NCBI GenBank assembly: GCA_046160675.1
Contig: JBJXHH010000075.1
Span: 1 to 38,852, forward strand
Length of the DNA: 38,852 nt
Direction of reading: 5' to 3'
Source of the DNA: JACMJP01 sp046160675
GTDB lineage: Bacteria; Bacteroidota; Bacteroidia; Chitinophagales; BACL12
In this document: positions 22,149 through 31,177 of the stretch, in pieces
How the letters are laid out: each line of letters opens with the position of its first letter
Numbering within the stretch: position 1 is the first letter of the stretch
Translations under genes and position numbers: made by a program
The notes under the pieces: generated by a model
Databases searched by the model: none
Told to the model about the DNA's origin: nothing
The model's input: the letters and a program-made list of their open reading frames with translations, nothing else

Positions 22149-23035
22149 TCCCTTATTAAAATATATGCCGGATGAATTTCTATATTTTTTGCCTGAACCG
22201 GGTAATCAGTCACTTCATATTTCAAGGTATCACTTCCTTGGCTTCTATGAATTGTAACCTTAAAAACGTTGGCAGAAATTGAATCAGAAAGTACAACAGG
22301 AAGCAAGCATTTTACAAGGATTTTCCCCGGAAGTTCAAATGCCTTTTCAAACTCAGGGCCGGTGGATTGAGGTTCTACTTCAAATACTCTTTCTTTATAC
22401 TCATCCACTTTCACCTGATATTGAACAGCTATGGCGGAGAGTGTAATATTTTCTTCTACCTTTTGTATCAATGCTACGGTACCTATGAAGCTTTCCTGCA
22501 CCTGCTTTTTGAAAAGCAATTCAGTTTGCCAGGAATTATACTTTTCTACACTTGACTTGGGGCCGGTAATAACAAGACTATCAGGAGTAAGAGAAATTTT
22601 ACTTACCTGGAAAGTGCTATCCTCGGTTTCTATCCTGCTATTGAACATAACAGGTACTTTCTTACTCAGTTTTTCATCAATTTCGAAACGAATGCTATCA
22701 GGCTCTATTGAGTTTATCTGCATACCTGTAGGTAATTCACGGGTCAGAAGTGAAATGTTTTCCTCAGCTATGAAAACCTGCTCTTTATTGACTTCAATAG
22801 TTACTGTTCTCTCAATAAACAATGCCTTTATTAATTTCCAACCGCTTGCAGTTACATGTAGTTCAGCGTTTGTTGGTAGTGGGTTTTTGTTAATAGTGTT
22901 GCCAATAAAATTATACCTCAAATTTACCGGCACTTTATACAGGTGCTCATCATTCATAGCTATGAAAAGCCAAAGCAGGGCAGAAAGCACAAGACAATAA
23001 AAAAACCGAATTGCATTTCGCCCTGGTTTCAGCAT
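22145..23035 (-). CDS. YbbR-like domain protein (CdaR-like)
   Basis: A 296-residue membrane-anchored protein with one N-terminal transmembrane helix (AIRFFYCLVLSALLWLFIAM) and an extracytoplasmic part made of YbbR-type beta repeats. VPVNLRYNFIGNT, IRFEIDEKLSKKVPVMFNSRIETEDSTF, LTPDSLVITGPKSSVEKYNSWQTELL and VKCLLPVVLSD are typical repeat phrases. In Firmicutes the related CdaR regulates the diadenylate cyclase CdaA; in Bacteroidota YbbR proteins lie between yajC and coaE and their job is not settled. The stop overlaps the coaE start. The gene begins 43 bases after yajC ends. Confidence 0.88.
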   Translation of the reverse strand: MLKPGRNAIRFFYCLVLSALLWLFIAMNDEHLYKVPVNLRYNFIGNTINKNPLPTNAELHVTASGWKLIKALFIERTVTIEVNKEQVFIAEENISLLTRELPTGMQINSIEPDSIRFEIDEKLSKKVPVMFNSRIETEDSTFQVSKISLTPDSLVITGPKSSVEKYNSWQTELLFKKQVQESFIGTVALIQKVEENITLSAIAVQYQVKVDEYKERVFEVEPQSTGPEFEKAFELPGKILVKCLLPVVLSDSISANVFKVTIHRSQGSDTLKYEVTDYPVQAKNIEIHPAYILIRE

Positions 23036-23078
23036 ACAGAATATATTTTATCCTGTGCTAAAATTACATGATTTGATG

Positions 23079-23414
23079 TTATGCTACATTCTGTTTGCGG
23101 GAAAGCATTGCCTTGGTATATTCCATGGATATTGCACTTTTTTCAATGCGTATTTTTGTGTTGGCATCTATTTCAATCAAATAAGTATCATCATCTACTT
23201 TTAAAACTTTTCCATGCACTCCGCTAATTGTAACGATCTTATCACCCGCTTTAATTTCGTTGACAAAAATCTTTTGATCTTTTGCTTTTTTTGTTTGTGG
23301 ACGTATCATAAAAAAGTACAACACGAGAAAAAACAATCCAAAAAATGCAATACTCGTCCAGGCTGAGCCGCCTGAAGATTCTCCACCCGAAGGGGCCATT
23401 AAAAATTCTATCAT
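23079..23414 (-). CDS. yajC: Preprotein translocase subunit YajC
   Basis: A 111-residue inner-membrane protein, the small accessory subunit of the SecDF-YajC complex that assists the SecYEG translocon. After a short Gly/Ser-rich N-terminus comes one transmembrane helix (IAFFGLFFLVLYFFMIRPQTKKAKDQ), with the family signature FFMIRPQ. The cytoplasmic domain GDKIVTISGVHGKVLKVDDDTYLIEIDANTKIRIEKSAI is also conserved. Length is normal. It lies between the DUF1573 lipoprotein gene and ybbR on the same strand with gaps of about 50 and 43 bases, as in other Bacteroidota. Confidence 0.96.
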   Translation of the reverse strand: MIEFLMAPSGGESSGGSAWTSIAFFGLFFLVLYFFMIRPQTKKAKDQKIFVNEIKAGDKIVTISGVHGKVLKVDDDTYLIEIDANTKIRIEKSAISMEYTKAMLSRKQNVA

Positions 23415-23467
23415 CTTTAGTTTTTATTTAATTATTGTATCTGTAATAAAGTGTGTGTTGTAATGAT

Positions 23468-23944
23468 TTACTTGTCACCAGGGGTAATGACGATACCTTT
23501 AACATGTAATTTATTTTCATTTGGGTATGTATTCGCTGTTAAATATACTGTTTTATTAAAGGCCCCATTTGCTTTATCACTGTTGTAAGTTACCTTAATA
23601 ATTCCAAAATCGCCGGGTTTTACGGGTTCCTTCGGGTATTCGGGGACGGTACATCCGCAACTAGCCCTTGCACTCGTAATAAGCAAGTCAGTTTTCCCTG
23701 TATTCGTAAACTTAAAATTATGAGATACTACTTCCTCTTTTATGATTTCCTGAAAATCCCAGGTATCATATTCAAAAGTCATTTGTGGAAGGTCATCCGG
23801 AGTGGCAATGATGCTATCTGCTGTGGCAGGGTTTTTCACAAGTTTTGTATCTGTTGAAGCGTCCCCTTTTTCTTTACAAGAGGTAATAAAGAGAGTAACC
23901 GCAAGTGTGGCAACAGTCAAGACGTTTTCCCTCAGGTTTTTCAT
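23468..23944 (-). CDS. DUF1573 domain lipoprotein
   Basis: A 158-residue lipoprotein: VATLAVTLFITSCKEKG is the signal with the lipobox Cys near residue 23. A single DUF1573 domain fills the rest. MTFEYDTWDFQEIIKEEVVSHNFKFTNTGKTDLLITSARASCGCTVPEYPKEPVKPGDFGIIKVTYNS shows the signature NTGxxxLxIxxxxxSCGCTxPxxP and the following PGxxxxIxVxYxS. The fold is an ASPM/MSP-like beta sandwich. The family is abundant in Bacteroidota and uncharacterised; the SCGC cysteine pair is conserved. It sits between nusB and yajC, a neighbourhood kept in many Bacteroidota genomes. Confidence 0.95.
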   Translation of the reverse strand: MKNLRENVLTVATLAVTLFITSCKEKGDASTDTKLVKNPATADSIIATPDDLPQMTFEYDTWDFQEIIKEEVVSHNFKFTNTGKTDLLITSARASCGCTVPEYPKEPVKPGDFGIIKVTYNSDKANGAFNKTVYLTANTYPNENKLHVKGIVITPGDK

Positions 23945-23963
23945 GGTTCAAAGATAAAATGTT

Positions 23964-24917
23964 TTATTCAATAAGCCCCCTGCCGGTTTTAATAATGTTT
24001 CCACTGTTTCTCAGACCTATCATTACTTTGTCAAGCACCCCATTTATAAACTCCTTGCTTTTGGGGGTACTGTAAAGTTTCGAAATGTCAAGATATTCAT
24101 TGATACTTACTTTTATCGGTATTGTAGGCAGGTAAAGAAATTCCGTAAGCGCCATCCGCATAAGTATGTTGTCAATGATAGAAATACGGTCAAGTTCCCA
24201 GTTTTGTAGTTTAGGTTCTATCAGTTTTTCAAACCTGTCTCTTTCGCTGATGGTATACCTGAGAAGGGTGAAAACAAATTCTTCCTCATCTGCTGTAAGT
24301 GAAAACTCAAAATATCTTTCATTGAGAAGGTCACTGAAGGGGATATCATTGATTATGTCCTCTATAAGCCCTTTTGCTATAAATTCATCATCAGCCCAAG
24401 TAGTTATAACATCTTCCATGTGTTGATCAAAATACTCATTCGTACACAAAAACTCATTCATTATCCGGTGGATAATTGCTTTATGTGATTTACTGTCAAG
24501 ATTGTTTTCTGTATCGAGTATATATGCTTTGTAGGGTTCAAATTCTTTTAACTGGTTGTATAATACCGGTACTATTTCTTCATCAGTTAAAGTATGTAGT
24601 TTTTCTTTTCTGAGCTTGCTTTGAAAAACGGAATTCTCAATCAGGAATTTTATTACCGGGTTTTTGAAAAATTTTGTGGAGAAGTTCCGATCATCGTCAG
24701 TAGGCAGGTATTTATTTTTTTTACGATGCTCCTCAAGATCTACTTGCAAGGCTAGCTGGGTAATAAAGTGGAGACAATACAAATAGCTGTTAAAAGCATT
24801 GTTAACACTTTGTTTCAATAATTTTTCTGCGGAAGCAATATCAATTGCCCCGCTGCTCTGCTGCACCATGTAAACTACCTGCATCGCTTTAATCCGTAAC
24901 CCTCTTCTACTCAGCAT
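23964..24917 (-). CDS. nusB: Transcription antitermination protein NusB
   Basis: A 317-residue protein whose C-terminal half is the all-helical NusB domain. NusB binds boxA RNA with NusE (ribosomal protein S10) and prevents early termination of rRNA transcription. The conserved C-terminal phrases are NWELDRISIIDNILMRMALTEFLYLPTIPIKVSINEYLDISKLYSTPKSKEFINGVLDK. The first 20 residues (LSRRGLRIKAMQVVYMVQQ) match the NusB N-terminus. About 170 residues lie between these parts and are absent from E. coli NusB (139 aa); this large form is standard in Bacteroidota. It follows the leucine dehydrogenase gene by 46 bases and precedes the DUF1573 gene by 19. Confidence 0.93.
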   Translation of the reverse strand: MLSRRGLRIKAMQVVYMVQQSSGAIDIASAEKLLKQSVNNAFNSYLYCLHFITQLALQVDLEEHRKKNKYLPTDDDRNFSTKFFKNPVIKFLIENSVFQSKLRKEKLHTLTDEEIVPVLYNQLKEFEPYKAYILDTENNLDSKSHKAIIHRIMNEFLCTNEYFDQHMEDVITTWADDEFIAKGLIEDIINDIPFSDLLNERYFEFSLTADEEEFVFTLLRYTISERDRFEKLIEPKLQNWELDRISIIDNILMRMALTEFLYLPTIPIKVSINEYLDISKLYSTPKSKEFINGVLDKVMIGLRNSGNIIKTGRGLIE

Positions 24918-24963
24918 GTCAATGAAACGATTTTCCTGTATTTTTTAGTATTGTGATAAACCC

Positions 24964-26052
24964 TTACACTTTATTTTTTGCCGCTTCTATTCTTGCCATC
25001 GCTAGCATATTTGCAGCCTCCTGTGTTGTAATATTTTTTTGTTCTGCAATCGCATATACTTCCAAAGTTCTTTCATAGATCACCTCCGTTCTTTGCAATG
25101 CTTGTTGCCTGTCATAGCCTCTTAGTTCAACAAAACAATTTATAACTCCTCCGGCATTTATAAGATAGTCGGGAGCATAAGCTATGTTTTTCTCGAGGAG
25201 CATGAGCCCATTTTTTTTCTCCTCCTTTAACTGGTTATTTGCCGCCCCGGAAACTATGGCACAGTTTAATCTTGGAATTGTTTCATCATTCAGCGTTGCT
25301 CCCAAAGCACAAGGTGCATAAATATCCATTTCTATATCATACACTTTTTCTTTTTCTATAACTGTAACATTGTGTTTCGCTGATACTGCTTTTATGCGTT
25401 CATCATTAATATCACTTATCATAACAATTGCGCCCTCTAGCATCAGCCTATCAATTAAATGTTGGCCAACATGCCCTACTCCCTGCACCAAAATTTTCTT
25501 TCCGGTTAATGAATCATTTCCAAAAACATGTTTGGCCGATGCTTTCATCCCCAGGTACACACCATAAGCTGTTACCGGAGACGGATCTCCACCTCCGCCC
25601 ATACTCTCAGGCAAGCCCGCCACTGACTTTGTTTCCTGTGCTATATAAACCATGTCGCCTGTTGAAGTACCTACATCTTCAGCTGTTATATATTTCCCAC
25701 TCAGGGAATTCACAAACCTGCCATAACTTCGAAAAAGTTTTTCCCGGTCTTTGATCTTTGAAGCGTCCCCAATGATTACTGCTTTTCCGCCCCCCAGGTC
25801 ATTTCCACATAGTGATGATTTGTAAGTCATCCCCCTGGAAAGTCGAAGCACATCCATTACGGCATCATTCTGATTTGCATAACTCCAAAATCTTGTACCA
25901 CCAAGTGAGGGACCAAGCAAAGTGTTGTGGATTGCGATAATTGCAGATAAACCACTATCAGGATCATTGCAGAAAACCACCTGTTCATGCCCCATTTCCA
26001 TCATGGTAGTCATCACTTCGTTATTGGTTAACTGCAGGGAGGAGTTTGACAT
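24964..26052 (-). CDS. Leucine dehydrogenase (Glu/Leu/Phe/Val dehydrogenase family)
   Basis: A 362-residue NAD-dependent amino-acid dehydrogenase that interconverts branched-chain amino acids and their 2-oxo acids. The substrate domain shows GPSLGGTRFW, then RGMTYKSSLCGNDLGGGKAVIIGD with the two functional lysines (Lys78 and catalytic Lys90). The cofactor domain shows KILVQGVGHVGQHLIDRL (GxGxxG) followed by ISDIND, whose Asp favours NAD. APCALGATLNDETIPRL and NAGGVINCFVEL are typical of the Leu/Val dehydrogenase branch rather than glutamate dehydrogenase. Length is normal. It is the first gene of the minus-strand operon leading into nusB and is divergent from the ABC exporter; TATCTTTA (26074-26081) could be its -7 box. 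Confidence 0.93.
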   Translation of the reverse strand: MSNSSLQLTNNEVMTTMMEMGHEQVVFCNDPDSGLSAIIAIHNTLLGPSLGGTRFWSYANQNDAVMDVLRLSRGMTYKSSLCGNDLGGGKAVIIGDASKIKDREKLFRSYGRFVNSLSGKYITAEDVGTSTGDMVYIAQETKSVAGLPESMGGGGDPSPVTAYGVYLGMKASAKHVFGNDSLTGKKILVQGVGHVGQHLIDRLMLEGAIVMISDINDERIKAVSAKHNVTVIEKEKVYDIEMDIYAPCALGATLNDETIPRLNCAIVSGAANNQLKEEKKNGLMLLEKNIAYAPDYLINAGGVINCFVELRGYDRQQALQRTEVIYERTLEVYAIAEQKNITTQEAANMLAMARIEAAKNKV

Positions 26053-26162
26053 AATGAACGTATTCTAAGGGCGTAAAGATAACAGAAGAAAATAGAATAG
26101 GATGCGCTTCGTATGAAAACATGTGAATGTTTGTAAAACAACAATACCTTGTAGAATTGGTA

Positions 26163-26170
26163 TAACTTTG
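26163..26170 (+). promoter_or_regulatory. Candidate -7 box for the ABC exporter gene
   Basis: TAACTTTG, a full match to TAnnTTTG, ends 19 bases before the ATG at 26190. No TTTG lies at the -33 spacing. It shares a 137-base gap with the divergent leucine dehydrogenase start. Confidence 0.4.
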
Positions 26171-26189
26171 ATTCGGAGTCAGTGAAACC

Positions 26190-27971
26190 ATGCGGCATCT
26201 TTTTTCCCTCAATAAATATTTTCTCAAATACAAATGGCTTATGCTGCTGGGAATTGTATTTGTAACTTTTACCAATGTATTTATGGTTTTACAACCAGCT
26301 TACGTACGAAATGCGGTAGACTTTGCGGTAAATGAAAAGCAGAAATATGATTCAATTCAGGATGAATCCGGCAGAAATGCTATTCTACAAGATGTAACCA
26401 AAGGTTTACTGACTTTCGTTTTACTGTATGTAGGTGTAACAATTCTAAGAGGATTGTTCATGTTCCTCATGCGCCAAACTATCATTGTAATGAGCCGGCA
26501 TGTTGAGTACGATCAGAAAAATGAATTGTATGCCCATTACCAGAAGCTCACACCGGCATTTTACAAGCGGAATAATACCGGAGACCTGATGAGCCGGGTG
26601 GCGGAGGATGTTGGCAGGGTTAGACAATATGTAGGACCTGCTATCATGTATTTTTTAAATCTCATAACCACCTTCATCCTTGTGATTGGTGCAATGTTGA
26701 AAGTGAGCCCTGAACTTACCATGTATGTATTACTACCCCTTCCGGTCCTTTCACTTTCTATTTACTATGTAAACAACATTATTGAGAAAAGAAGCGAGAG
26801 AATTCAGCAGCAGCTCAGCCGTCTCACCTCTATAGCACAGGAAACATTTTCCGGAATCAGGGTAATAAAAGCATATGCCCAGGAAAAAAATGCAGAAAAC
26901 TTTTTTGAAGAAAATTGCCAGGAATATAAAAACCGTTCCCTGGCATTATCAAAAGTTGATGCCTTATTTAACCCTCTTGTTGCCATGCTCATAGGCATCA
27001 GCACTCTCCTTACTATCCTAGTGGGCGGCATTCAGGCAATTCACGGTAACATAACACCCGGTAATGTTGCTGAGTTTATCATTTATGTGAACCTGCTTAC
27101 CTGGCCGGTGGCATCTCTGGGATGGGTAGCCTCAATCATTCAAAGGGCTGCAGCCTCACAAAAACGCATCAATGAATTTTTACAAACTAAACCTGATATT
27201 GAAACGCCTTTCAAAACAAATTTTAGTTTACAGGGAAACATAGCATTTGAAAACGTATCATTCACTTATCCGGATACAGGAGTACAAGCGTTAAAGAATA
27301 TTTCTTTTCAAATACATCAGGGAGAAAAAATCGCTATCATCGGGCGTACCGGCGCCGGTAAAACAACCATCGCCGATTTGCTGGTAAGAATGTATGACCC
27401 CTCTGAAGGAAGGATAACAATTGATAACAAAGACCTGAAAGAATATAACCTCGAAAACCTGCGCAGTATGGTAAGTTATGTGCCCCAGGATATTTTTCTT
27501 TTTGGAGACACTGTGAGAAACAACATAAGTTTTGGAATGGAAAACGCTTCTGATGAAACAGTAAAAAAGTATGCACAATTCGCTTCCATTAGTTCTGAGA
27601 TTGAGTATTTTAAAGATCAATATCAAACCATTGTGGGTGAAAGGGGCGTAACACTCAGCGGCGGCCAAAAACAACGCATCTCCATTGCACGGGCATTTCT
27701 AAAAAATTCTCCTGTTATCATCCTTGATGATTGCCTGAGTGCCGTAGATGCCAATACGGAAAAGATTGTATTGAACAATATGCAAAACTACCTGCAGAGT
27801 AAAACAGCTATCATCATTACACACAGAATTTTTTCACTGCTAGAGTTTGACAAGATCATTGTACTTGACAATCATACGATTGCCGAAATGGGTACGCATC
27901 AACAGTTACTTGCCCGCAAAGGCATATATTATGACATTTTTGAGACACAACAGGCTGAACAAGCTGTTTGA
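26190..27971 (+). CDS. ABC exporter, fused permease-ATPase (MsbA/MdlB-like)
   Basis: A 593-residue half-transporter that should dimerise. Residues 1-330 hold six membrane helices. The ATPase has Walker A IGRTGAGKTT (385-392), Q-loop VPQDIFLFGD, signature LSGGQKQR (489-496), Walker B VIILDDCLSAVD and switch His in ITHRIFS. The residue after the Walker B Asp is Asp514, where most ATPases have the catalytic Glu. ILDD is found in one half of several heterodimeric exporters and in MdlA-type proteins, so it may need a partner or have slow ATP hydrolysis. No second half-transporter lies nearby. Substrates of such single-gene exporters range from lipids to drugs. The upstream box at 26163 supports the ATG at 26190. 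Confidence 0.93.
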   Translation: MRHLFSLNKYFLKYKWLMLLGIVFVTFTNVFMVLQPAYVRNAVDFAVNEKQKYDSIQDESGRNAILQDVTKGLLTFVLLYVGVTILRGLFMFLMRQTIIVMSRHVEYDQKNELYAHYQKLTPAFYKRNNTGDLMSRVAEDVGRVRQYVGPAIMYFLNLITTFILVIGAMLKVSPELTMYVLLPLPVLSLSIYYVNNIIEKRSERIQQQLSRLTSIAQETFSGIRVIKAYAQEKNAENFFEENCQEYKNRSLALSKVDALFNPLVAMLIGISTLLTILVGGIQAIHGNITPGNVAEFIIYVNLLTWPVASLGWVASIIQRAAASQKRINEFLQTKPDIETPFKTNFSLQGNIAFENVSFTYPDTGVQALKNISFQIHQGEKIAIIGRTGAGKTTIADLLVRMYDPSEGRITIDNKDLKEYNLENLRSMVSYVPQDIFLFGDTVRNNISFGMENASDETVKKYAQFASISSEIEYFKDQYQTIVGERGVTLSGGQKQRISIARAFLKNSPVIILDDCLSAVDANTEKIVLNNMQNYLQSKTAIIITHRIFSLLEFDKIIVLDNHTIAEMGTHQQLLARKGIYYDIFETQQAEQAV

Positions 27972-28077
27972 AACATGTTTTTCATGCCTTCTGATTTTTG
28001 GATTTAAAAATTTCTTTTAACTTTCGGGAAAATTTTTTAACACTTAAACCATTTATAAAAAACTAAACTCATACACA

Positions 28078-28500
28078 GTGGAGCAGGACAACAGGAATCG
28101 CAATGAAAGTGTATTTTCCAGGAAAATACGGGCAGGCCGCCGCAGAACTTATTTCTTTGATGTAAAAACAACAAGGGGAAATGAATACTACCTAATCATC
28201 ACCGAGAGCAAAAAACGTCATGACGGCCAGGGATATGAACGGCACAAGATCTTTCTTTACAAAGAAGACCTGAACAAATTCATAGCTGAAACTACTGAAG
28301 TTGTTAATTTTATAAAATCAAAAATGCCCGATTTTGATTTTGACTCTTATAATCATGTGTATGAAAACAGCGGCAATGAGGGTGAACATTCTGAAACTGA
28401 CACCAATGCAGCCGAAGAAACAACAAACGAGGAAGAACCGGAAAACAAGCAGGATGAAACCCCGGTTCGGCATGATGATGATGATGACTTGAAAATGTAA
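28078..28500 (+). CDS. DUF3276 (PUR-domain) protein, GTG start
   Basis: A 140-residue protein with the DUF3276/PUR-alpha-like domain, a small nucleic-acid-binding fold found in Bacteroidota and spirochaetes (Borrelia BpuR belongs here). ESVFSRKIRAGRRRTYFFDVKTTRGNEYYLIITESKKR and HKIFLYKEDLNKFIAETTEVVNFIKSKMP are the conserved parts. After residue 90 it has a disordered, very acidic tail (TDTNAAEETTNEEEPENKQDE, ending DDDDDLKM). The GTG at 28078 is the only good start before the conserved SVFSRK phrase. TTTTTG (27995-28000) and TAACTTTC (28018-28025) are a near-consensus promoter. A clear intrinsic terminator follows 13 bases after the stop, so it is a single-gene unit. The probable role is binding RNA or single-stranded DNA to regulate gene expression. 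Confidence 0.92.
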   Translation: MEQDNRNRNESVFSRKIRAGRRRTYFFDVKTTRGNEYYLIITESKKRHDGQGYERHKIFLYKEDLNKFIAETTEVVNFIKSKMPDFDFDSYNHVYENSGNEGEHSETDTNAAEETTNEEEPENKQDETPVRHDDDDDLKM

Positions 28501-28513
28501 CTCACAGATATTT

Positions 28514-28538
28514 AACCCGCTTTTGCGGGTTTTTTTTT
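28514..28538 (+). terminator. Intrinsic terminator of the DUF3276 gene
   Basis: AACCCGC (28514-28520), loop TTTT, GCGGGTT (28525-28531), with the T run continuing to 28538. A perfect 7-bp stem with five G-C pairs and a U tract, 13 bases after the DUF3276 stop codon. Confidence 0.9.
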
Positions 28539-28628
28539 GCAATAGTTTTTACATTGAAATTACTTCTAATACGAAATGTCGTTTCAACATATCCGGTTTT
28601 TTTGCGATTTTTGGTAAAATTTTCCATA

Positions 28629-31148
28629 ATGAAAAAACAAACATTTTTCTTCATTCTGCCGTTTATTATAATCGTTACTGTATTTTTCAATTCCTGTAAT
28701 TGCGAACAGGAAACCACAAATAACGCCCCGCAGCCAACCGCAGCCACTCAAGACTGGTTTACCACCATAACAGGAAACATAGCTGCATCAGAATATGCAT
28801 TTACCAAAACAGATGATGGGAATTATACTGCAGTAAACCGCAGAAACGGGCTGAGATTGCAGGTTTCTCAAGATGGTTTTTCAGCGGAAAAAAGAGAAAC
28901 CGCTGACTGGAAAATTAACTTCCGAGTGAAGAATATTCTTGCGGGGGAAACATCCATCACTCATCCATCCTCCTCGGTATCTGCAATTGAAAACGAAAAA
29001 CTTGCTTATCATTTCCAAACACACAGCATTGAATACATTAATGATCCTGCCGGATTACGGCAGAATTTCATTATCCATAAAAATCCATCCGAGGCATCTC
29101 AGTTAAAGGTGGAACTTACCGTTGCTCCTGAATTTGAAAAACAACTAAGGGGTAATACGCTTGTGGTGAAGGATATTGAAAGTGAAAAATTTTATTACAG
29201 TGACTTGTATGCTTTTGATGCAGCAGGAAAAGAACTTACTTCAACCATGCAATTGGACGGCGACGTACTAGCCTTATGTGTTGATGCAACAAATGCCTTG
29301 TATCCTGTAACCATTGATCCACTTTCCACCACCCCTGACTGGGGTTATGAAGGTAACCAGGCTGCTGCTAACATGGCGTTTGCAGTTTCAACTGCTGGTG
29401 ATGTGAACAGCGACGGGTATGATGATGTAGTAGTAGGCGCCGCAGCGTATGATGCCGGGCAAACTGATGAAGGAAAAGCATTCTTATTTCTGGGTGGCCC
29501 TTCGGGTCTTGCAACTACTCCTGTTTGGCAGGATGAAGGCGACAATGCAGGCGGGCTGATGGGAAAGGCTGTAGCAGCTGCAGGGGATGTAAACGGCGAC
29601 GGTTTTGACGATCTTTTAATAGGCTTAGGTTTATACAGCGGCGGCGAAAGTGAAGAAGGCAGGGCGCATGTATATTATGGAAATGCTACAGGTGTGAGCA
29701 CAGAGCCAGACTGGATTTATGAAGCTAACCAGGCAAGTGCCGGATTGGGCTTTCCGCTAGAAGGGCTGGGTGATGTGAATAATGACGGGTATGATGATAT
29801 TATAGTTGGAGCTAACGGATATGATGCCGGGCAGGAAGATGAAGGAAGGGCCTATGGATTTTACGGTTCTGCCACAGGGCTGCCATCTTCGCCAAGTTGG
29901 ACTGTAGAGGGCAATAACATTGGAGCACAGATGGGGCATGCCGTAAGTGCAGCCGGTGATGTAAATAATGACGGGTATGATGATGCTATAGTAGGCGGGT
30001 GGGGATATTCGGGAGCAATAACAAGTTGTGGTAAGGCATGGGTTTATTTAGGAAGTGCCTCAGGCTTATCTACAACCGCTGTTTGGGAACTTGAAGGCGG
30101 CCAGGAAAATGGTTACTATGCTTTCTGGGTATCAGGAGTGGGTGATGTAAACAAAGACAATTATGACGATATCATAGTTGGGGCAAAACGTTGGGATGCA
30201 GAATTTGAAGATGAAGGAAAAGCATGGTTATACCTGGGAGGGCCATCGGGTCCTTCTCTAACATCAAGCTGGACACAGGAGGGTGATAATGACGGTGCGG
30301 AATATGCCATACAGTTTGGTCCGGCAGGAGATGTGAATGGAGACGGAATAGATGATTTAATAATGGGTTCACATTTTCATTCTGAAAGTTTTAATAAAGA
30401 AGGAAAAGCCCTTTTATATTTAGGAAGTTATGGTGGATTAGCTACAACTCCAGCCTGGACATTTTTAGGAGGTGTTGATCAGGCAAACCTTGGTTGGACT
30501 TGCGACGGCGCCGGTGATGTAAACAATGACGGTTATGCAGATGTGATAGTGGGCGCTTTCAAATATTCAAACCCGGAAACCTATGAAGGAAAAGCTTTTG
30601 TATTTCATGGTTTTAATAACTGTACAGTGCCGCCCTCTTATACACTTGGAACATTTACCAGCACAACAGCTGCTGTTTCATGGGGGGTCGTTCCCGCTGC
30701 AAGTAACTATAAAATAACGGCCAGGCGTACAGGCTCAACTCTTATTTTTTATTCTTCCACCACAAGTTATACAATGACAGGGCTTACCGCCGGGAAAAAA
30801 TATAAATCATGGGTGCAGGCTCGTTGCGGCGCTGCATGGTCATTAAAATCAAATACCATTTCTTTTATGACACCTCCAATGAGAACTGGTGAAGCAGAGG
30901 AAACCACAGAACCTTACCCTAACCCCGCAAGTGACGTTATTTACCTGAACACTGATAACTTCAGGGATTTCACTACCGTGGTGATTATTTATGATGCCGG
31001 TGGAAAAGTGATGAAGGAAGTATTGTATGAAGCCGAAGATGATGCTGATAAAATCGGTATTGATATTTCTGATATGCCTGATGGTTTATACATGTATGCA
31101 CTGCGTACTCCTTACAAGACTTTGGGAGGCATGTTTGTGAAAAAGTAA
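28629..31148 (+). CDS. FG-GAP repeat protein with Fn3 domain and T9SS sorting tail
   Basis: An 839-residue secreted protein. The N-terminus (FFFILPFIIIVTVFFNSCNCEQE) ends in a lipobox-like FNSC, though type I cleavage is also possible. After a 210-residue strand-rich region come seven FG-GAP/VCBS-type repeats of about 60 residues, each with a calcium loop. Six are of the type GDVNxDGxDDxxxGx (e.g. GDVNSDGYDDVVVGA, GDVNNDGYADVIVGA); the fifth reads GDVNKDNYDDIIVGA. Together they resemble an integrin-alpha seven-blade propeller. A fibronectin type III domain follows (SYTLGTFTSTTAAVSWGVVPAASNY ... SWVQARCG), then a C-terminal T9SS sorting domain (PYPNPASDVIYLN ... MPDGLYMYALRTP). It is probably an extracellular binding protein or adhesin. 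ATG 28629 is chosen because it begins the signal. Confidence 0.9.
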   Translation: MKKQTFFFILPFIIIVTVFFNSCNCEQETTNNAPQPTAATQDWFTTITGNIAASEYAFTKTDDGNYTAVNRRNGLRLQVSQDGFSAEKRETADWKINFRVKNILAGETSITHPSSSVSAIENEKLAYHFQTHSIEYINDPAGLRQNFIIHKNPSEASQLKVELTVAPEFEKQLRGNTLVVKDIESEKFYYSDLYAFDAAGKELTSTMQLDGDVLALCVDATNALYPVTIDPLSTTPDWGYEGNQAAANMAFAVSTAGDVNSDGYDDVVVGAAAYDAGQTDEGKAFLFLGGPSGLATTPVWQDEGDNAGGLMGKAVAAAGDVNGDGFDDLLIGLGLYSGGESEEGRAHVYYGNATGVSTEPDWIYEANQASAGLGFPLEGLGDVNNDGYDDIIVGANGYDAGQEDEGRAYGFYGSATGLPSSPSWTVEGNNIGAQMGHAVSAAGDVNNDGYDDAIVGGWGYSGAITSCGKAWVYLGSASGLSTTAVWELEGGQENGYYAFWVSGVGDVNKDNYDDIIVGAKRWDAEFEDEGKAWLYLGGPSGPSLTSSWTQEGDNDGAEYAIQFGPAGDVNGDGIDDLIMGSHFHSESFNKEGKALLYLGSYGGLATTPAWTFLGGVDQANLGWTCDGAGDVNNDGYADVIVGAFKYSNPETYEGKAFVFHGFNNCTVPPSYTLGTFTSTTAAVSWGVVPAASNYKITARRTGSTLIFYSSTTSYTMTGLTAGKKYKSWVQARCGAAWSLKSNTISFMTPPMRTGEAEETTEPYPNPASDVIYLNTDNFRDFTTVVIIYDAGGKVMKEVLYEAEDDADKIGIDISDMPDGLYMYALRTPYKTLGGMFVKK

Positions 31149-31177
31149 ATCAGGTAATGGGTACTGGATACTGAAGA

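Noticed and set aside
22431..23000. 189-residue plus-strand open frame opposite ybbR
   Set aside because: Composition is cysteine/serine-rich and unlike any family; it lies wholly opposite a well-supported ybbR gene and has no promoter or signal.
23964..24917. NusB length of 317 residues as evidence of a gene fusion
   Set aside because: The long form with a middle extension is the normal one in Bacteroidota.
29360..30560. Repeated DNA in the FG-GAP gene as a CRISPR or tandem repeat
   Set aside because: The repeat is a protein repeat of about 60 codons with diverged bases, not direct DNA repeats with unique spacers.
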